Shown here: positions 25,790 through 34,527 of the stretch, one piece after another
Layout of the letters: the number at the start of each line of letters is the position of its first letter
How positions within the stretch are numbered: position 1 is the stretch's first letter
From: Fermentibacter sp963718745 [NCBI: Candidatus Fermentibacterota bacterium]
GTDB lineage: Bacteria; Fermentibacterota; Fermentibacteria; Fermentibacterales
Assembly (NCBI GenBank): GCA_963718745.1
Contig: OY970370.1
Coordinates: 1,240,001 to 1,304,000 of the forward strand
DNA: 64,000 bases
Direction: 5' to 3'
Made by a program: the position numbers and the translations under genes
The notes under the pieces: model-generated
Seen by the model: the letters and a program-made list of their open reading frames with translations, nothing else
Told to the model about the DNA's origin: nothing
The model's database searches: none

Positions 25790-26662
25790 ATGGTGTTGGT
25801 TCTCTTGTTCTCCCTCTCTCTCGCGGGTTCGTTCGACGTGCTGCCCGTACCGCTCGCCGAGCCGCCGTTCGAGGCGCAGTACGCACCGGCCCGGTCCGGG
25901 ACGTACGACATCCCCGACCTTCTGCTCCTCGAGAGCACGCCGAACGATGGCACGGACTATGACGAATGGTTCGGTCTCTTCGATGACTGGCCTTCGATCA
26001 CGTACAATGCCGGAGGAATCGTCGACGCGATAAGGGGGACCAGGACGCCGAACGGCGTTCCGCCGGTCCTCCACGTTCCCGGGAACGACGAGTTCAACAT
26101 CCACCAGTTCATCTATGGAGAAGAAGCCGACATCGCGATCTACGGCGATCCGCCCAACAGGTACGGCGTCGTGCTGTGCCCGAGGCTCCTGGCCCTGTAC
26201 TCCGACCCGACCGATCAGGACGCCTCGGCGGTCCTCGACTTCCTGACCTATGCCCACGGCCCGGCCGACGTCGAGGAGGACCTCCCCTACACATTCCAGC
26301 AGATCAGGTGGGCGGATGTGATCGACGGCGTCCTCTACGTCTCGAATGCTCACAGGACCTACGCCGAAAGCTCGGGCAGGCTCAACGGCTTCATCACGGC
26401 CATAGACCCGGTGTCCCTCGAGGTCCTCTGGAGGAGCGAGCCTCTGGTGAGCAACTCCGAGAACTTCGTCGTGGCAGGCGATGCGATCATCTCCGGCTAC
26501 GGATTCACGGACGAGGACGACTTCGTGTACATCCTGAACCGGCACACCGGGCACACCGTCGAGAGGATACCGGTCCCGACCGCACCCGAGTACTTCCGTG
26601 TCGAAGGCGGCCGTCTCTACGTGCGCTGTCGCGACACCGACCTGGTGTACACGTTCCAGTAG
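25790..26662 (+). CDS. secreted protein with propeller-like repeats
   Basis: 290 residues from ATG 25790 (GGAGGTGG upstream). Signal peptide VLVLLFSLSLAGS. The C-terminal 150 residues contain strand repeats of PQQ/WD-like type: VIDGVLYVSNAHRTY, FITAIDPVSLEVLWRSEPL, FVVAGDAIISGYGFTDEDDFVYILNRHTGHTVERIPV, FRVEGGRLYVRCRDTDLVYTFQ. Four-stranded blades with 'D..tG..v' turns suggest a small beta-propeller that may bind a ligand or partner protein. No sorting domain is present, so it is probably periplasmic. The DUF1905 gene starts 8 bases downstream. Confidence 0.65.
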   Translation: MVLVLLFSLSLAGSFDVLPVPLAEPPFEAQYAPARSGTYDIPDLLLLESTPNDGTDYDEWFGLFDDWPSITYNAGGIVDAIRGTRTPNGVPPVLHVPGNDEFNIHQFIYGEEADIAIYGDPPNRYGVVLCPRLLALYSDPTDQDASAVLDFLTYAHGPADVEEDLPYTFQQIRWADVIDGVLYVSNAHRTYAESSGRLNGFITAIDPVSLEVLWRSEPLVSNSENFVVAGDAIISGYGFTDEDDFVYILNRHTGHTVERIPVPTAPEYFRVEGGRLYVRCRDTDLVYTFQ

Positions 26663-26670
26663 AGCCGGAC

Positions 26671-26925
26671 ATGAACCGGGAGTTCACTGCGGTGATCGAG
26701 GATGCAGGAGGCGGAGGGGCCTATGTCAGGGTACCCTTCGATGCGGAGGCGGAGTTCGGGAGCAGGCGCCCGGCGGTCCTCGCCACGATCGACGACATCC
26801 CCTACAGGGGTCGTCTGATCCGGATGGGGCTTCCATGCCACCTGCTCCCGGTGGTCAAGGACATCAGGAGCAGGCTCGGCAAGGGCCCCGGCGACGAGGT
26901 CCGCATCACGATCAGTGCAGGATGA
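26671..26925 (+). CDS. DUF1905-domain protein
   Basis: 84 residues. The pattern F-x-A-x-I-E...GGGAYVRVPFDAEAEFGSRRPAVLATIDDIPYRGRLIRMGLPCHLLPV, then KDIRSRLGKGPGDEVRITI, is that of DUF1905, a small beta-barrel often fused to a YdeI-type domain; here it stands alone. It starts 8 bases after the preceding secreted protein and its last 14 bases overlap the end of the convergent ASST-like gene. The function of the family is unknown. Confidence 0.8.
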   Translation: MNREFTAVIEDAGGGGAYVRVPFDAEAEFGSRRPAVLATIDDIPYRGRLIRMGLPCHLLPVVKDIRSRLGKGPGDEVRITISAG

Positions 26926-29008
26926 CCAGCCGCGCCGTACCCGAGAAGCCGCCTGCCCTTACAGAGACAAGATATAGCCCTGCGGGGAGATCCCCCGTAT
27001 CCATCGCAAGAGACGCCCTGTCCGAGAACCGGGCTTCGAGAGTCCCGTGTCCGGCCACCCTTCCTGCGCAGTCGAGGATCTCCACGACGGCGTCCTCACC
27101 GGGCACACATGGCCAGACCGCCGTGAAACCGGATTCCGCCGGGTTGGGGAACACTCCGACCCGCGCGGATCCGTCCTGCAGTGCTGCGTGGTCCTCCTCG
27201 ATTCCCGTCCAGGTGACCATGGCCGAATCCACGTTGGAGAATCCCGTGGGGATCCCCTGCATGTCCCGCGCCTTGACCGCGAAGTAGTTCATGCCTGTCG
27301 GCAGGCTCCAGAGGTTGATCTGCCTCAGGGGGGTGTTCTGGAGGAACTGGAGGCTTCCGGGCGAGGTTCCCTGGTAGATGTCGTACGAAGAGTAATCGAC
27401 ATCGCCGAAGACGTTGTAGGTCAGCTGGACGCAGTTCTGTGCGGGAAGCACGAGCGCGACCAGATAGGGGACAAGTGCCTGCCCGATCCAGTCGAAACGG
27501 TACGACCTGTAGCTCTCCATCGAGAGCTGGTTCAACCGGCCGCTGAAGACGATCGTGCCCGACGGAGTCACCTCGCTGATGTCGGGTCTCGGCTGATAGC
27601 CGGTGACGTCCCCCCAGCCGACTAGGATGTTCCCGTTGGGGAGGCTCTGTGTCGATCCCATGTGCGACCCGTACAGCCCCGTGATCTGGAAGCTCCAGAC
27701 CAGGTCGGCCGTCATCCCCTGCGTATCCAGCTCGTAGATGCACGCCCTAGAGATCAACGGCGAGTGATGGCAGCCGTTGTCGAACACAGAGTAGAGATTC
27801 CCGGACACGTGCCTGAAGTCGTGCTGGGCGCTGAATCCGCCCAGAGGATCATTCAGGATGTCGAAATCAGGGTTGTCCGAGAGGTAGCCTCCGAAGCGCC
27901 ATACGATATCTCCCGTATTCCTGTCGATCTTCGTGCACTCCGTCATCGCGTTGCATGAGAACAGGAGCCCCCCGTCGGAGTCTTCCGTTATCGAGTTGCA
28001 ATGGACGTAGTCCACGTACGAACCCGTCAGGTTGACGTAGTCGCAGGCGTCCGTGATCTCGAAATGATCGAAGCTGCTCCACTGGAACACCGGCATGTGG
28101 TTCCTGTCCTGCTCCTGGATGAGAAGGCCTGTCACCAGAGCATCCGGGTTGCCGCCGGGCACCACCTGCGACATGTCGACATACCTCCTGTCCAGGCCGA
28201 TCAGCAGGAGGTTTCCGTTCTGTGCAACGGTGAAGGCGTGTATGTCCGTGTCGTACCCGATAACCGCGAAGGAGTCCACCTTCGCATAGCTGTCGTCCAG
28301 CACCATCCACTGGTTGTCAGCCCCCGAGAGGCTTCCCGATATGAAGGACAGACACCCGTCCGACTGGACCTCGATGTCGTAGAAGATGCTGTGCGCGTGG
28401 CGGTAGGAGAGGACCTGCCCCGAATTGTCGGCGATCACGAAATAGGTGCTGTTGTTCGAACCGGACATGTTCATCGGCCCGAAGAAGAGGTTGCCCGGGG
28501 CGGTGGAGCCGGACGCCTCGAAGGTGATTGCAGGGAAGTCCGCCGGCAGTGTGACCGAGTTGACGGAACCACCGGCCGTGGATGCCTCCGGAGGACCGGG
28601 GACGGTCTCCTCTGGCAGATGAGCGTCCTGCATGGCGAGGTCCGGGAGGAGTGCGGGGGGATCCTCGGGCCTGACGCCGAAGCTCCATTCTGCGGTACCG
28701 CGGCCGGGGGCGTGTACCGAGACCGTCACGTACTCCCCGTACTCGAAAGGCTGCGAGGGAGTTAGCACGAGCCTTGCCCCGTCCCCGGAGACGTATTCCG
28801 AACAGGCGACGGCGCCTGAGGCGGTTCCCGCAACTTCGACCGAGAGTCCCTCCGGAACAGCTCCCTCGAAGCCCAGGATCAGCACCGTCCCGGTGCTCTG
28901 CCAGTCGGAGCCAGCGACGGGGCAGACATACACGAGGCCGTCCAGCGAGCCTTCCAGCCCCGCCGGAGATGTTCCGAGAAGAAGAAGAAGCAGTGCCATG
29001 CCCGACAT
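26912..29008 (-). CDS. secreted arylsulfotransferase (ASST)-like propeller protein with sorting domain
   Basis: 698 residues with signal peptide (ALLLLLLGTSPAG). An immunoglobulin-like N-terminal region of about 110 residues precedes a six-bladed domain of arylsulfotransferase type: HSIFYDIEVQSDGCLSF, DIHAFTVAQNGNLLLIG, DYVHCNSITEDSDGGLLFS, DRNTGDIVWRFGG, FSAQHDFRHVSGNLYSVFDNG and STQSLPNGNILVGWGD. The conserved His residues (DIHAF, VHCNSI, QHDF, CHHS) fit catalytic or ligand sites of that family, but which reaction it performs cannot be told. A fibronectin-like segment (YDIYQGTSPGSL) and a sorting domain (VEILDCAGRVAGHG, LPAGLYLVSV) end the protein. Confidence 0.75.
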   Translation of the reverse strand: MSGMALLLLLLGTSPAGLEGSLDGLVYVCPVAGSDWQSTGTVLILGFEGAVPEGLSVEVAGTASGAVACSEYVSGDGARLVLTPSQPFEYGEYVTVSVHAPGRGTAEWSFGVRPEDPPALLPDLAMQDAHLPEETVPGPPEASTAGGSVNSVTLPADFPAITFEASGSTAPGNLFFGPMNMSGSNNSTYFVIADNSGQVLSYRHAHSIFYDIEVQSDGCLSFISGSLSGADNQWMVLDDSYAKVDSFAVIGYDTDIHAFTVAQNGNLLLIGLDRRYVDMSQVVPGGNPDALVTGLLIQEQDRNHMPVFQWSSFDHFEITDACDYVNLTGSYVDYVHCNSITEDSDGGLLFSCNAMTECTKIDRNTGDIVWRFGGYLSDNPDFDILNDPLGGFSAQHDFRHVSGNLYSVFDNGCHHSPLISRACIYELDTQGMTADLVWSFQITGLYGSHMGSTQSLPNGNILVGWGDVTGYQPRPDISEVTPSGTIVFSGRLNQLSMESYRSYRFDWIGQALVPYLVALVLPAQNCVQLTYNVFGDVDYSSYDIYQGTSPGSLQFLQNTPLRQINLWSLPTGMNYFAVKARDMQGIPTGFSNVDSAMVTWTGIEEDHAALQDGSARVGVFPNPAESGFTAVWPCVPGEDAVVEILDCAGRVAGHGTLEARFSDRASLAMDTGDLPAGLYLVSVRAGGFSGTARLVILH

Positions 29009-29300
29009 GTGTCCCCCTTCCTTCGAAGCGTGTCACCGGACAGACGGGGACCGCCTCCGGCCACCGCTGCGGCCCGAGGGGATGGGACGGCATCCGGATG
29101 CTGCTCATGCTCCGAAGTGATACTCGTTTACGATACCCGGGGGTCCGGGAGCGGTCAATGAACCATGCGGCTCCCTGGCGAACGGGTCCCGGCCCTTCAG
29201 CCTGCGTTCCTGAAGGCGACGGCGACCATCTTCCGGCTGCGGCCCTCGGGAACCGGATCGCACCCGTCCCTGAGCCGGCCGGGGGTCCGGCGACGTCAGA

Positions 29301-32231
29301 CTACCTGAAAACCCTCTCCAGGCTGCCGAAGAGACCCCGACTCTGCAACAGCCTCTCCTCGTTCCCTATCACGCAGTAGCGATCCCGATCCAGGGCCTCC
29401 CGGATCACCTCTGCGATACGCCTGACGTCCTCCGCGCCCGTCGAGAGAACCTCGTCCCTGACTCTCTGCACATCTGCGGCGCTCACTCCCTCCAGCCAGC
29501 GCTCAGCGGCAGCAGCGCCCTTCATGGCCGGGGTGAGCGGCCTGTCCAGCCGGGCGATGGTTCCGAGGACGGCCCTGGTCATCTCGTCATCACTGGGATC
29601 GAGCGCACGGAGGAAGCCGGGCACGCCGTCGTAGACCTCGAGAGTGCGGTCCAGGTTGGGGTCCCTGAAGGAGCCCATGTAGAACCAGCCATTCCGTTGG
29701 AAGACGATGTAAGCGTTGTAAGCGCCGCCCTGTACGCGGATCCTGTTCCAGAGGTAGTCGAGATTGGCTATCGTGGCGGCAATCTCCATCGCCCCGCAGT
29801 AGCCGTGCCCCAGGAGGCTGAGATCGTATCCCTTGGCAACATACTGGACGTTCCCGGGAGTCGTGAAGCCCTCGTTCAATGCCTCTTCGGTGGAGGCGGG
29901 GCGCATCACGGCAGGTCCGGCGTCCGACAGGGGAAGGCTCCCGAGTAGACCCGGCAGCAGCCTCTCGACGGCGGGCAGGTCCGCCTCCTGGATCGTCACG
30001 CTGGCCGTCAGGCGATTCCGGCAGAAGACTGCCGCTGCAGTCCGCGTGAGCCCGTCAACCATCTCCCCGGCCTTGGAGTCGAAGTTGGCGGACATATCCG
30101 CGATCGCCCGGTATTGGGAGATCCCGCGGGTCAGCTCGATGTATCTGCCTGTGTCGGAGATGTGGGAGAAGAGCCTGCGGATCGCCATGGTGTCGGGACG
30201 GACGTTCAGCCTCATCTCCATCCTGGACTTCGTCTCCTGGACGATCTCGTTCAGGCGTGCCCTGTTCCCGTAGACTGTCCTGGCGAGGACCTCGCCCAGC
30301 AGGTCGACGAGTTCGGGCAGCTTCCGCACGAGAGCCTTCGACCTGACCGTCAGGGTGGGCACGAACGCCCCCGTTCCCAGATGCCTGCGCGCCTGGACCT
30401 CGAGTTCGATCCCGCCGGTATGAAGGTTCAGCTCGCGGGAGAGATCGCCGTAGGTGAAGTGCTCGGTGTCTGTCCTGGAGACGACTTCCGTCAGCAGGGC
30501 GAGATAGGGCAGGTCCTCCTCCGGGACCGCCCCGCTGTCGAAATACAGGTCGAGGTACGCTATGCCCTTCGTGAACAGGTCGTGCACGAGGACCTTCACC
30601 CCATCCACGAACGTTTCCCGCAGGGGCAGTTCCTCTGCTTCCCGTCCGATGTCCCCGCGGGTCAGCATGGGGATCTTCGCGAGATCCTCGGGAGAATCGG
30701 GGTCCGCCTGCCTTTTCCTGAGCTCTGCCGTCTGCGACACCAGGCCGGCGATCTCCGCCTCCGAGAGACCCGCCTTGAATCCGTCGAGCTTCCGGCGGAG
30801 CTCCGCGTTCCGTGCCTCGGACAGGCCCTGCCTGGGCTGCACCACAACTGTGGACCGGTGGGTGTTCCGTACCAGCCGCTCCTCCACGAGCCGCTCGAAG
30901 TATCCTTCAGCCATGCCCTTCCGGAGGGATTCGAAGATCTTCCCGTACTCCAGCGGATCGAAGGGGGATCCGCCGTGGATCATGCTCGGGAAGGCACTGG
31001 AGGCGTATTCGAGCCCCTCCGGCATTCCTCCCGGGTCCGCCTCGCGCCTCCTGAACTCGACGGCGTTGACCGATGCCTCGAGGAGCTTCGGGTCGATGCC
31101 TTTCCGCGCGAGGTCCGAAAGGGTGTCGAGCACCAGCTTCTCGAATGCGGCCTTGCTCCCTGTATCTGCGTTCTTCACCAACACGCTGAACGGAGTCTGG
31201 AGGAGGCTGTCGCTGTAGAAGGAGAGCACGTCCTTCCCGATGCCCGACTCCACTATCGCCTTCCGCAGAGGGGCGGCCGGAGTCTCCATCAGCATGTGCC
31301 CCAGTATCTCGAAGGCCAGGGACTCGACCGGATCGAGAACGGAGGAGACGACCCAGTTCAGGCTGAGATACGCCTTCCCCTCCTCGGGCTCCCCCGGGGA
31401 CAGCGGATAGTCGTATGCGAACTCGACAGGCCGGTCGAACGCTCGCTGGATTCCCAACGCCGAGTCGACCTCCCTGCGGTCGAAGGCCGAGAGGTATTCC
31501 CCGTCGATAAAGGCCAGTTCCGACATCGTATCGCCGTCGCCGTACAGGATGATGACGCTGTTCGAGGGATGGTAGAAGCGCCTATGGAACGCAGCGAAGC
31601 GCTCCTGAGTGAGCTCCGGGATCACGTCGGGATCGCCACCCGAGTCCACCCCGTAGGCCGTGTCGGGGAAAAGGGACTGCTTGATCCTCCTGAACAGCAG
31701 GCTTTCGGGCATCGAGTAGGCGCCGCGCATCTCGTTGTAGACCACACCCTTGTAGTTGACTGCGCCACCGGGCTCATCCAGTTCGTGGTGCCAGCCCTCC
31801 TGCATCAGGATCCGTGGGTCTTCGAGCAGCCTGGGGTACAGGACGGCGTCGAGGTAGACGTCCATGAGGTTCGTGAAATCCCTGGCGTTCCTGCTTGCGA
31901 CGGGGTACCCGGTCCGGTCGGGGGAGGTGAAGGCGTTGAGGAATGTCTTGAGGGATCCCTTGAGGAGGGCGACGAAGGGCTCCTTCGACGGGAACTTCCG
32001 CGAGCCGCAGAGGACCGAGTGCTCGAGGATGTGCGGGAGGCCGGTGCTGTCGGGCGGCGGGGTGCGGAACCCGATCATGAAGACCTTGTCGTCGTCGCGG
32101 TTCTCGAACTTGACCAGGCGTGCGCCGCTCCTGACGTGCTCGAACAGGAGACCCCTCGAATCGATCTCGCTGATGGAACGTGCCTCGACGAGCCTGAACC
32201 CGTGGCGGGTCATCCCGGCTTCGAATTCCAT
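29301..32231 (-). CDS. M16C (presequence protease, PreP-type) metalloprotease
   Basis: 976 residues, close to the usual PreP length of about 970, from ATG 32231 (GGGGAGGGC upstream). The inverted zinc motif HILEH (H67, E70, H71) sits in TGLPHILEHSVLCGSRKFPSKEPF, a PreP hallmark, followed by LKTFLNAFTSPDRTGYPVAS. The two homologous halves form a closed chamber that degrades peptides. There is no signal peptide, so it is cytoplasmic or an exported form without a leader. Role: clearance of short peptides such as signal peptides. It is a single gene downstream of the 32385 M28 gene on the same strand. Confidence 0.92.
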   Translation of the reverse strand: MEFEAGMTRHGFRLVEARSISEIDSRGLLFEHVRSGARLVKFENRDDDKVFMIGFRTPPPDSTGLPHILEHSVLCGSRKFPSKEPFVALLKGSLKTFLNAFTSPDRTGYPVASRNARDFTNLMDVYLDAVLYPRLLEDPRILMQEGWHHELDEPGGAVNYKGVVYNEMRGAYSMPESLLFRRIKQSLFPDTAYGVDSGGDPDVIPELTQERFAAFHRRFYHPSNSVIILYGDGDTMSELAFIDGEYLSAFDRREVDSALGIQRAFDRPVEFAYDYPLSPGEPEEGKAYLSLNWVVSSVLDPVESLAFEILGHMLMETPAAPLRKAIVESGIGKDVLSFYSDSLLQTPFSVLVKNADTGSKAAFEKLVLDTLSDLARKGIDPKLLEASVNAVEFRRREADPGGMPEGLEYASSAFPSMIHGGSPFDPLEYGKIFESLRKGMAEGYFERLVEERLVRNTHRSTVVVQPRQGLSEARNAELRRKLDGFKAGLSEAEIAGLVSQTAELRKRQADPDSPEDLAKIPMLTRGDIGREAEELPLRETFVDGVKVLVHDLFTKGIAYLDLYFDSGAVPEEDLPYLALLTEVVSRTDTEHFTYGDLSRELNLHTGGIELEVQARRHLGTGAFVPTLTVRSKALVRKLPELVDLLGEVLARTVYGNRARLNEIVQETKSRMEMRLNVRPDTMAIRRLFSHISDTGRYIELTRGISQYRAIADMSANFDSKAGEMVDGLTRTAAAVFCRNRLTASVTIQEADLPAVERLLPGLLGSLPLSDAGPAVMRPASTEEALNEGFTTPGNVQYVAKGYDLSLLGHGYCGAMEIAATIANLDYLWNRIRVQGGAYNAYIVFQRNGWFYMGSFRDPNLDRTLEVYDGVPGFLRALDPSDDEMTRAVLGTIARLDRPLTPAMKGAAAAERWLEGVSAADVQRVRDEVLSTGAEDVRRIAEVIREALDRDRYCVIGNEERLLQSRGLFGSLERVFR

Positions 32232-32384
32232 GCCCTCCCCTTCCCGGGACCGGTTCATCGGTCCGACGCCCTTCCGCAGACTCGTCTCGATACTCGATGA
32301 GGGGAAGTTTACTCCATCGGGCCAGAGGATCAAAGTGCTGCCCGCCGCTCCCGATCAGTCCTCAGCGGAACCTGAATCTCCTCT

Positions 32385-33893
32385 TCAGCGGCAGACCACG
32401 AGCCTGGCGGCGCCTGCAGAGCCTGCTCCGCCCGTGACCCTGACGAGATACACGCCCGGCTGGAGAGTGGATGCGTCGAGTCCGGCCGTGCCGTCCGCCT
32501 CCATGGAAACCGTCTCCACGATCCTTCCAGACAGGTCGTAGAGCACGACCAATGCCGGTGCTGCGCCGATCCCTGAAGCCCGCACGAATGCGACAGATCC
32601 GGCAGGCGAAGGGGAAACGCTGACCGATACGGTTTCCGGCGCCCCCTCTTCGATGCCCAGGCCTACCGGTACGGCGAGTGCAGCGATGAAGGCCACGGCG
32701 CTCCTGGCGACATTAGTGCCGAACGGGAAGCATTCGAGGTAGTTCTCGATCAGATCGGTGCTCGTGTGGTAGTACGGGTTCTCGGAGGCCATGCTCTCGA
32801 ACAGGCCCAGCGTGATGAATCCATTGTAGAAGAACGAGGTATCGTCACTCCCCGACACCCCGGAGAAGAAGAACTTGTCGAGATCCCCGACGTACGTTCC
32901 GGATATCTGGTCGTACAGCTCCAGCATCGGTTCGGATATCTCGGTGTACCCGATCATGATGTCGTCGAATACGATCGGCCCTATCTCGTGCACGTAGAGG
33001 ATCATGTCGAGATTAAGGTAGCACATGATGGAATCCCCGGCGGCCGCAGCCGCGGCAGCGTAGTATTCGCTGCCGACCAGATCGGGCTCCTCCGCTCCCC
33101 AGAGAGCAAACTTCACCGTGTACTCGAACTGATACGGCCGCATGACCCTTGCGGCCTCCAGCACGGCAGCGGATCCGGAGGCGTCGTCGTCGGCACCGGG
33201 ATAAATTCCGAAGCCGTCCTCCCCCGAATCGAGGTGGCTGCCGATCATCCAGTACCTGTCGGGGTACACCGTGCCGGGAATCGTGACGATGAGGTTCTGC
33301 GAGTATCCGCCGGGTGAGTCGACGAGAAATTCCTGAACCTCGACCTCGTACCCCATGCTCTCGAGCCGTGCGATCGTCCAGTCTCGCGCCGCGGGGAACG
33401 AGTCGCTGCTCCAGAACCTGTTCTCGAACTGCTCGAGCCTCCCGATGATGGAGATGAGCGAGTCCTGGCTCACGGCGGCCACGATCTGCTCGACCCATGG
33501 ATCGAATGACACGCTCTGCGGCAATACTGGCTGCATCGATCTGTCTACGAGGGGTCTCAGCCTGACCGTGGCCTCCGCGAACCTGGCGGTCCGCTCCGGA
33601 TCGAGCCTCACGAAGCTGACGCCGTCCCTCCGGTACAGCACCTCTCCGAAGTCGACGGCCGTGAGTGGACTGCGCAGGAAGCCCTCGGCTATCGCCGCAT
33701 AGTCCTCCGGTGATCCGGCTTCGGGATCGATGACGAGGCTCCCCTCCGGGGCCGGGCCGATCGCCAGGCGGAACCCGGCGCCCCGGAACACTAGAATGCT
33801 TCCGTCGGACAGCTGAGCGGCATCCTCCAGGACATGGAGCTGCGAAGGGGTACCTGCCAGGACGCAGGCAAGAATCAGCATCAATGCGCCCAT
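32385..33893 (-). CDS. secreted M28-family peptidase paralog with His-to-Asp change
   Basis: 502 residues from ATG 33893, whose A is the last base of the upstream stop codon, so translation is coupled. The layout is the same as the 8389 and 22183 paralogs: signal peptide (MLILACVLAGT), propeptide, M28 domain and sorting domain (VVLYDLSGRIVETVS, LQPGVYLVRV). Ligands seen: H220/D222 (GSHLDSG), D235 (GADDDASG), E268/E269 (GAEEPD) and D296 (NLDM). The final His is replaced by Asp (GSDDTSFF, D351) and the neighbourhood is less conserved than in the other copies, so catalysis is doubtful. Confidence 0.87.
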   Translation of the reverse strand: MGALMLILACVLAGTPSQLHVLEDAAQLSDGSILVFRGAGFRLAIGPAPEGSLVIDPEAGSPEDYAAIAEGFLRSPLTAVDFGEVLYRRDGVSFVRLDPERTARFAEATVRLRPLVDRSMQPVLPQSVSFDPWVEQIVAAVSQDSLISIIGRLEQFENRFWSSDSFPAARDWTIARLESMGYEVEVQEFLVDSPGGYSQNLIVTIPGTVYPDRYWMIGSHLDSGEDGFGIYPGADDDASGSAAVLEAARVMRPYQFEYTVKFALWGAEEPDLVGSEYYAAAAAAAGDSIMCYLNLDMILYVHEIGPIVFDDIMIGYTEISEPMLELYDQISGTYVGDLDKFFFSGVSGSDDTSFFYNGFITLGLFESMASENPYYHTSTDLIENYLECFPFGTNVARSAVAFIAALAVPVGLGIEEGAPETVSVSVSPSPAGSVAFVRASGIGAAPALVVLYDLSGRIVETVSMEADGTAGLDASTLQPGVYLVRVTGGAGSAGAARLVVCR

Positions 33894-34240
33894 CACGGCC
33901 CCTTTCTCAGCAGGACGACATAGATCCTGCCAGTCGACCAGAATCCCCCCGCTATGTCCTCGAGTCCGTCTCCGTTGAAGTCGGAGGTGCAGATCGCGGT
34001 GGGCGAGCCCTGCCCGGAGAGGATCGGAATCCCGGGCATGAAGCTCTGCTCGACGTAGTTAGTGTCGAGGCCGATCAGGCCGGGTGTGGACCAGCAGACG
34101 TGCGTCTCCTGCTGGAAGGCCGATCCCCATTCCTCGACCGGTCCGGGGAGGCCGGGTCCGGCGCTCCAGTCCGTCTGGGTGTACGTGGCGGCGGATGCGG
34201 CAAACGGCAGGAGAAGCATCGGAACCAGGATTCTACTCAT
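33893..34240 (-). pseudogene. internally deleted FG-GAP gene
   Basis: 115 residues. It has a signal peptide and the start of the FG-GAP family (YTQTDWSAGPG, then SDFNGDGLEDIAGGFWSTGR), then jumps straight to YVVLLR, which matches the last residues of the 23702 paralog (RVVLLR). About 490 residues of propeller and sorting domain are missing, as expected from an in-frame internal deletion. Ribosome binding site (AGGAGG) and start are intact, and the stop overlaps the M28 start (TGATG), so translation still couples to the peptidase. It may survive only as a leader for that gene, or as a short secreted peptide. Confidence 0.75.
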
Positions 34241-34486
34241 GGAGCCTCCTGAATCCCGTCACGGATTGGATTATCCTGCAGTCATGATACGCCCGCGTCG
34301 CCCGGGGGTCAATGCAGCCGCAAGGGATATTCGGACGCGGATGGCTCTGCATGCCATGACTTTGATCCGCTGGCTCTGAAGCTGGTGCAACGCTTCGTCA
34401 TCCTTGCAGAAATGGAGTGTGACTCCATGATTTGCAAGGATCAGGCGACCGACGAAGGCTCTGTCGGTCCAGATCGACAAAGAGGC

Positions 34487-34512
34487 GGCGCCGGCCCGGG
34501 TGGGCCGGCGCC
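34487..34512 (-). terminator. strong hairpin after the M16 protease gene
   Basis: A perfect 11-bp stem (GGCGCCGGCCC/GGGCCGGCGCC) with a GGGT loop, 15 bases past the stop codon at 34528. No T-run. The remainder of 34241-34486 shows nothing recognisable. Confidence 0.6.
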
Positions 34513-34527
34513 GTGTCACCCGAAGCC

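Noticed and set aside
29294-29304. GTCAGACTACC at the end of the PreP gene as an eleventh inverted-repeat element
   Set aside because: Only one partial arm is present; the rest is ordinary coding sequence of the protease, so this is probably a chance match.
30114-32300. Long plus-strand open frame opposite the PreP-type protease
   Set aside because: In GC-rich genes the opposite strand often stays open. The minus-strand product has the PreP motifs and full expected length; the plus-strand translation has no family features.
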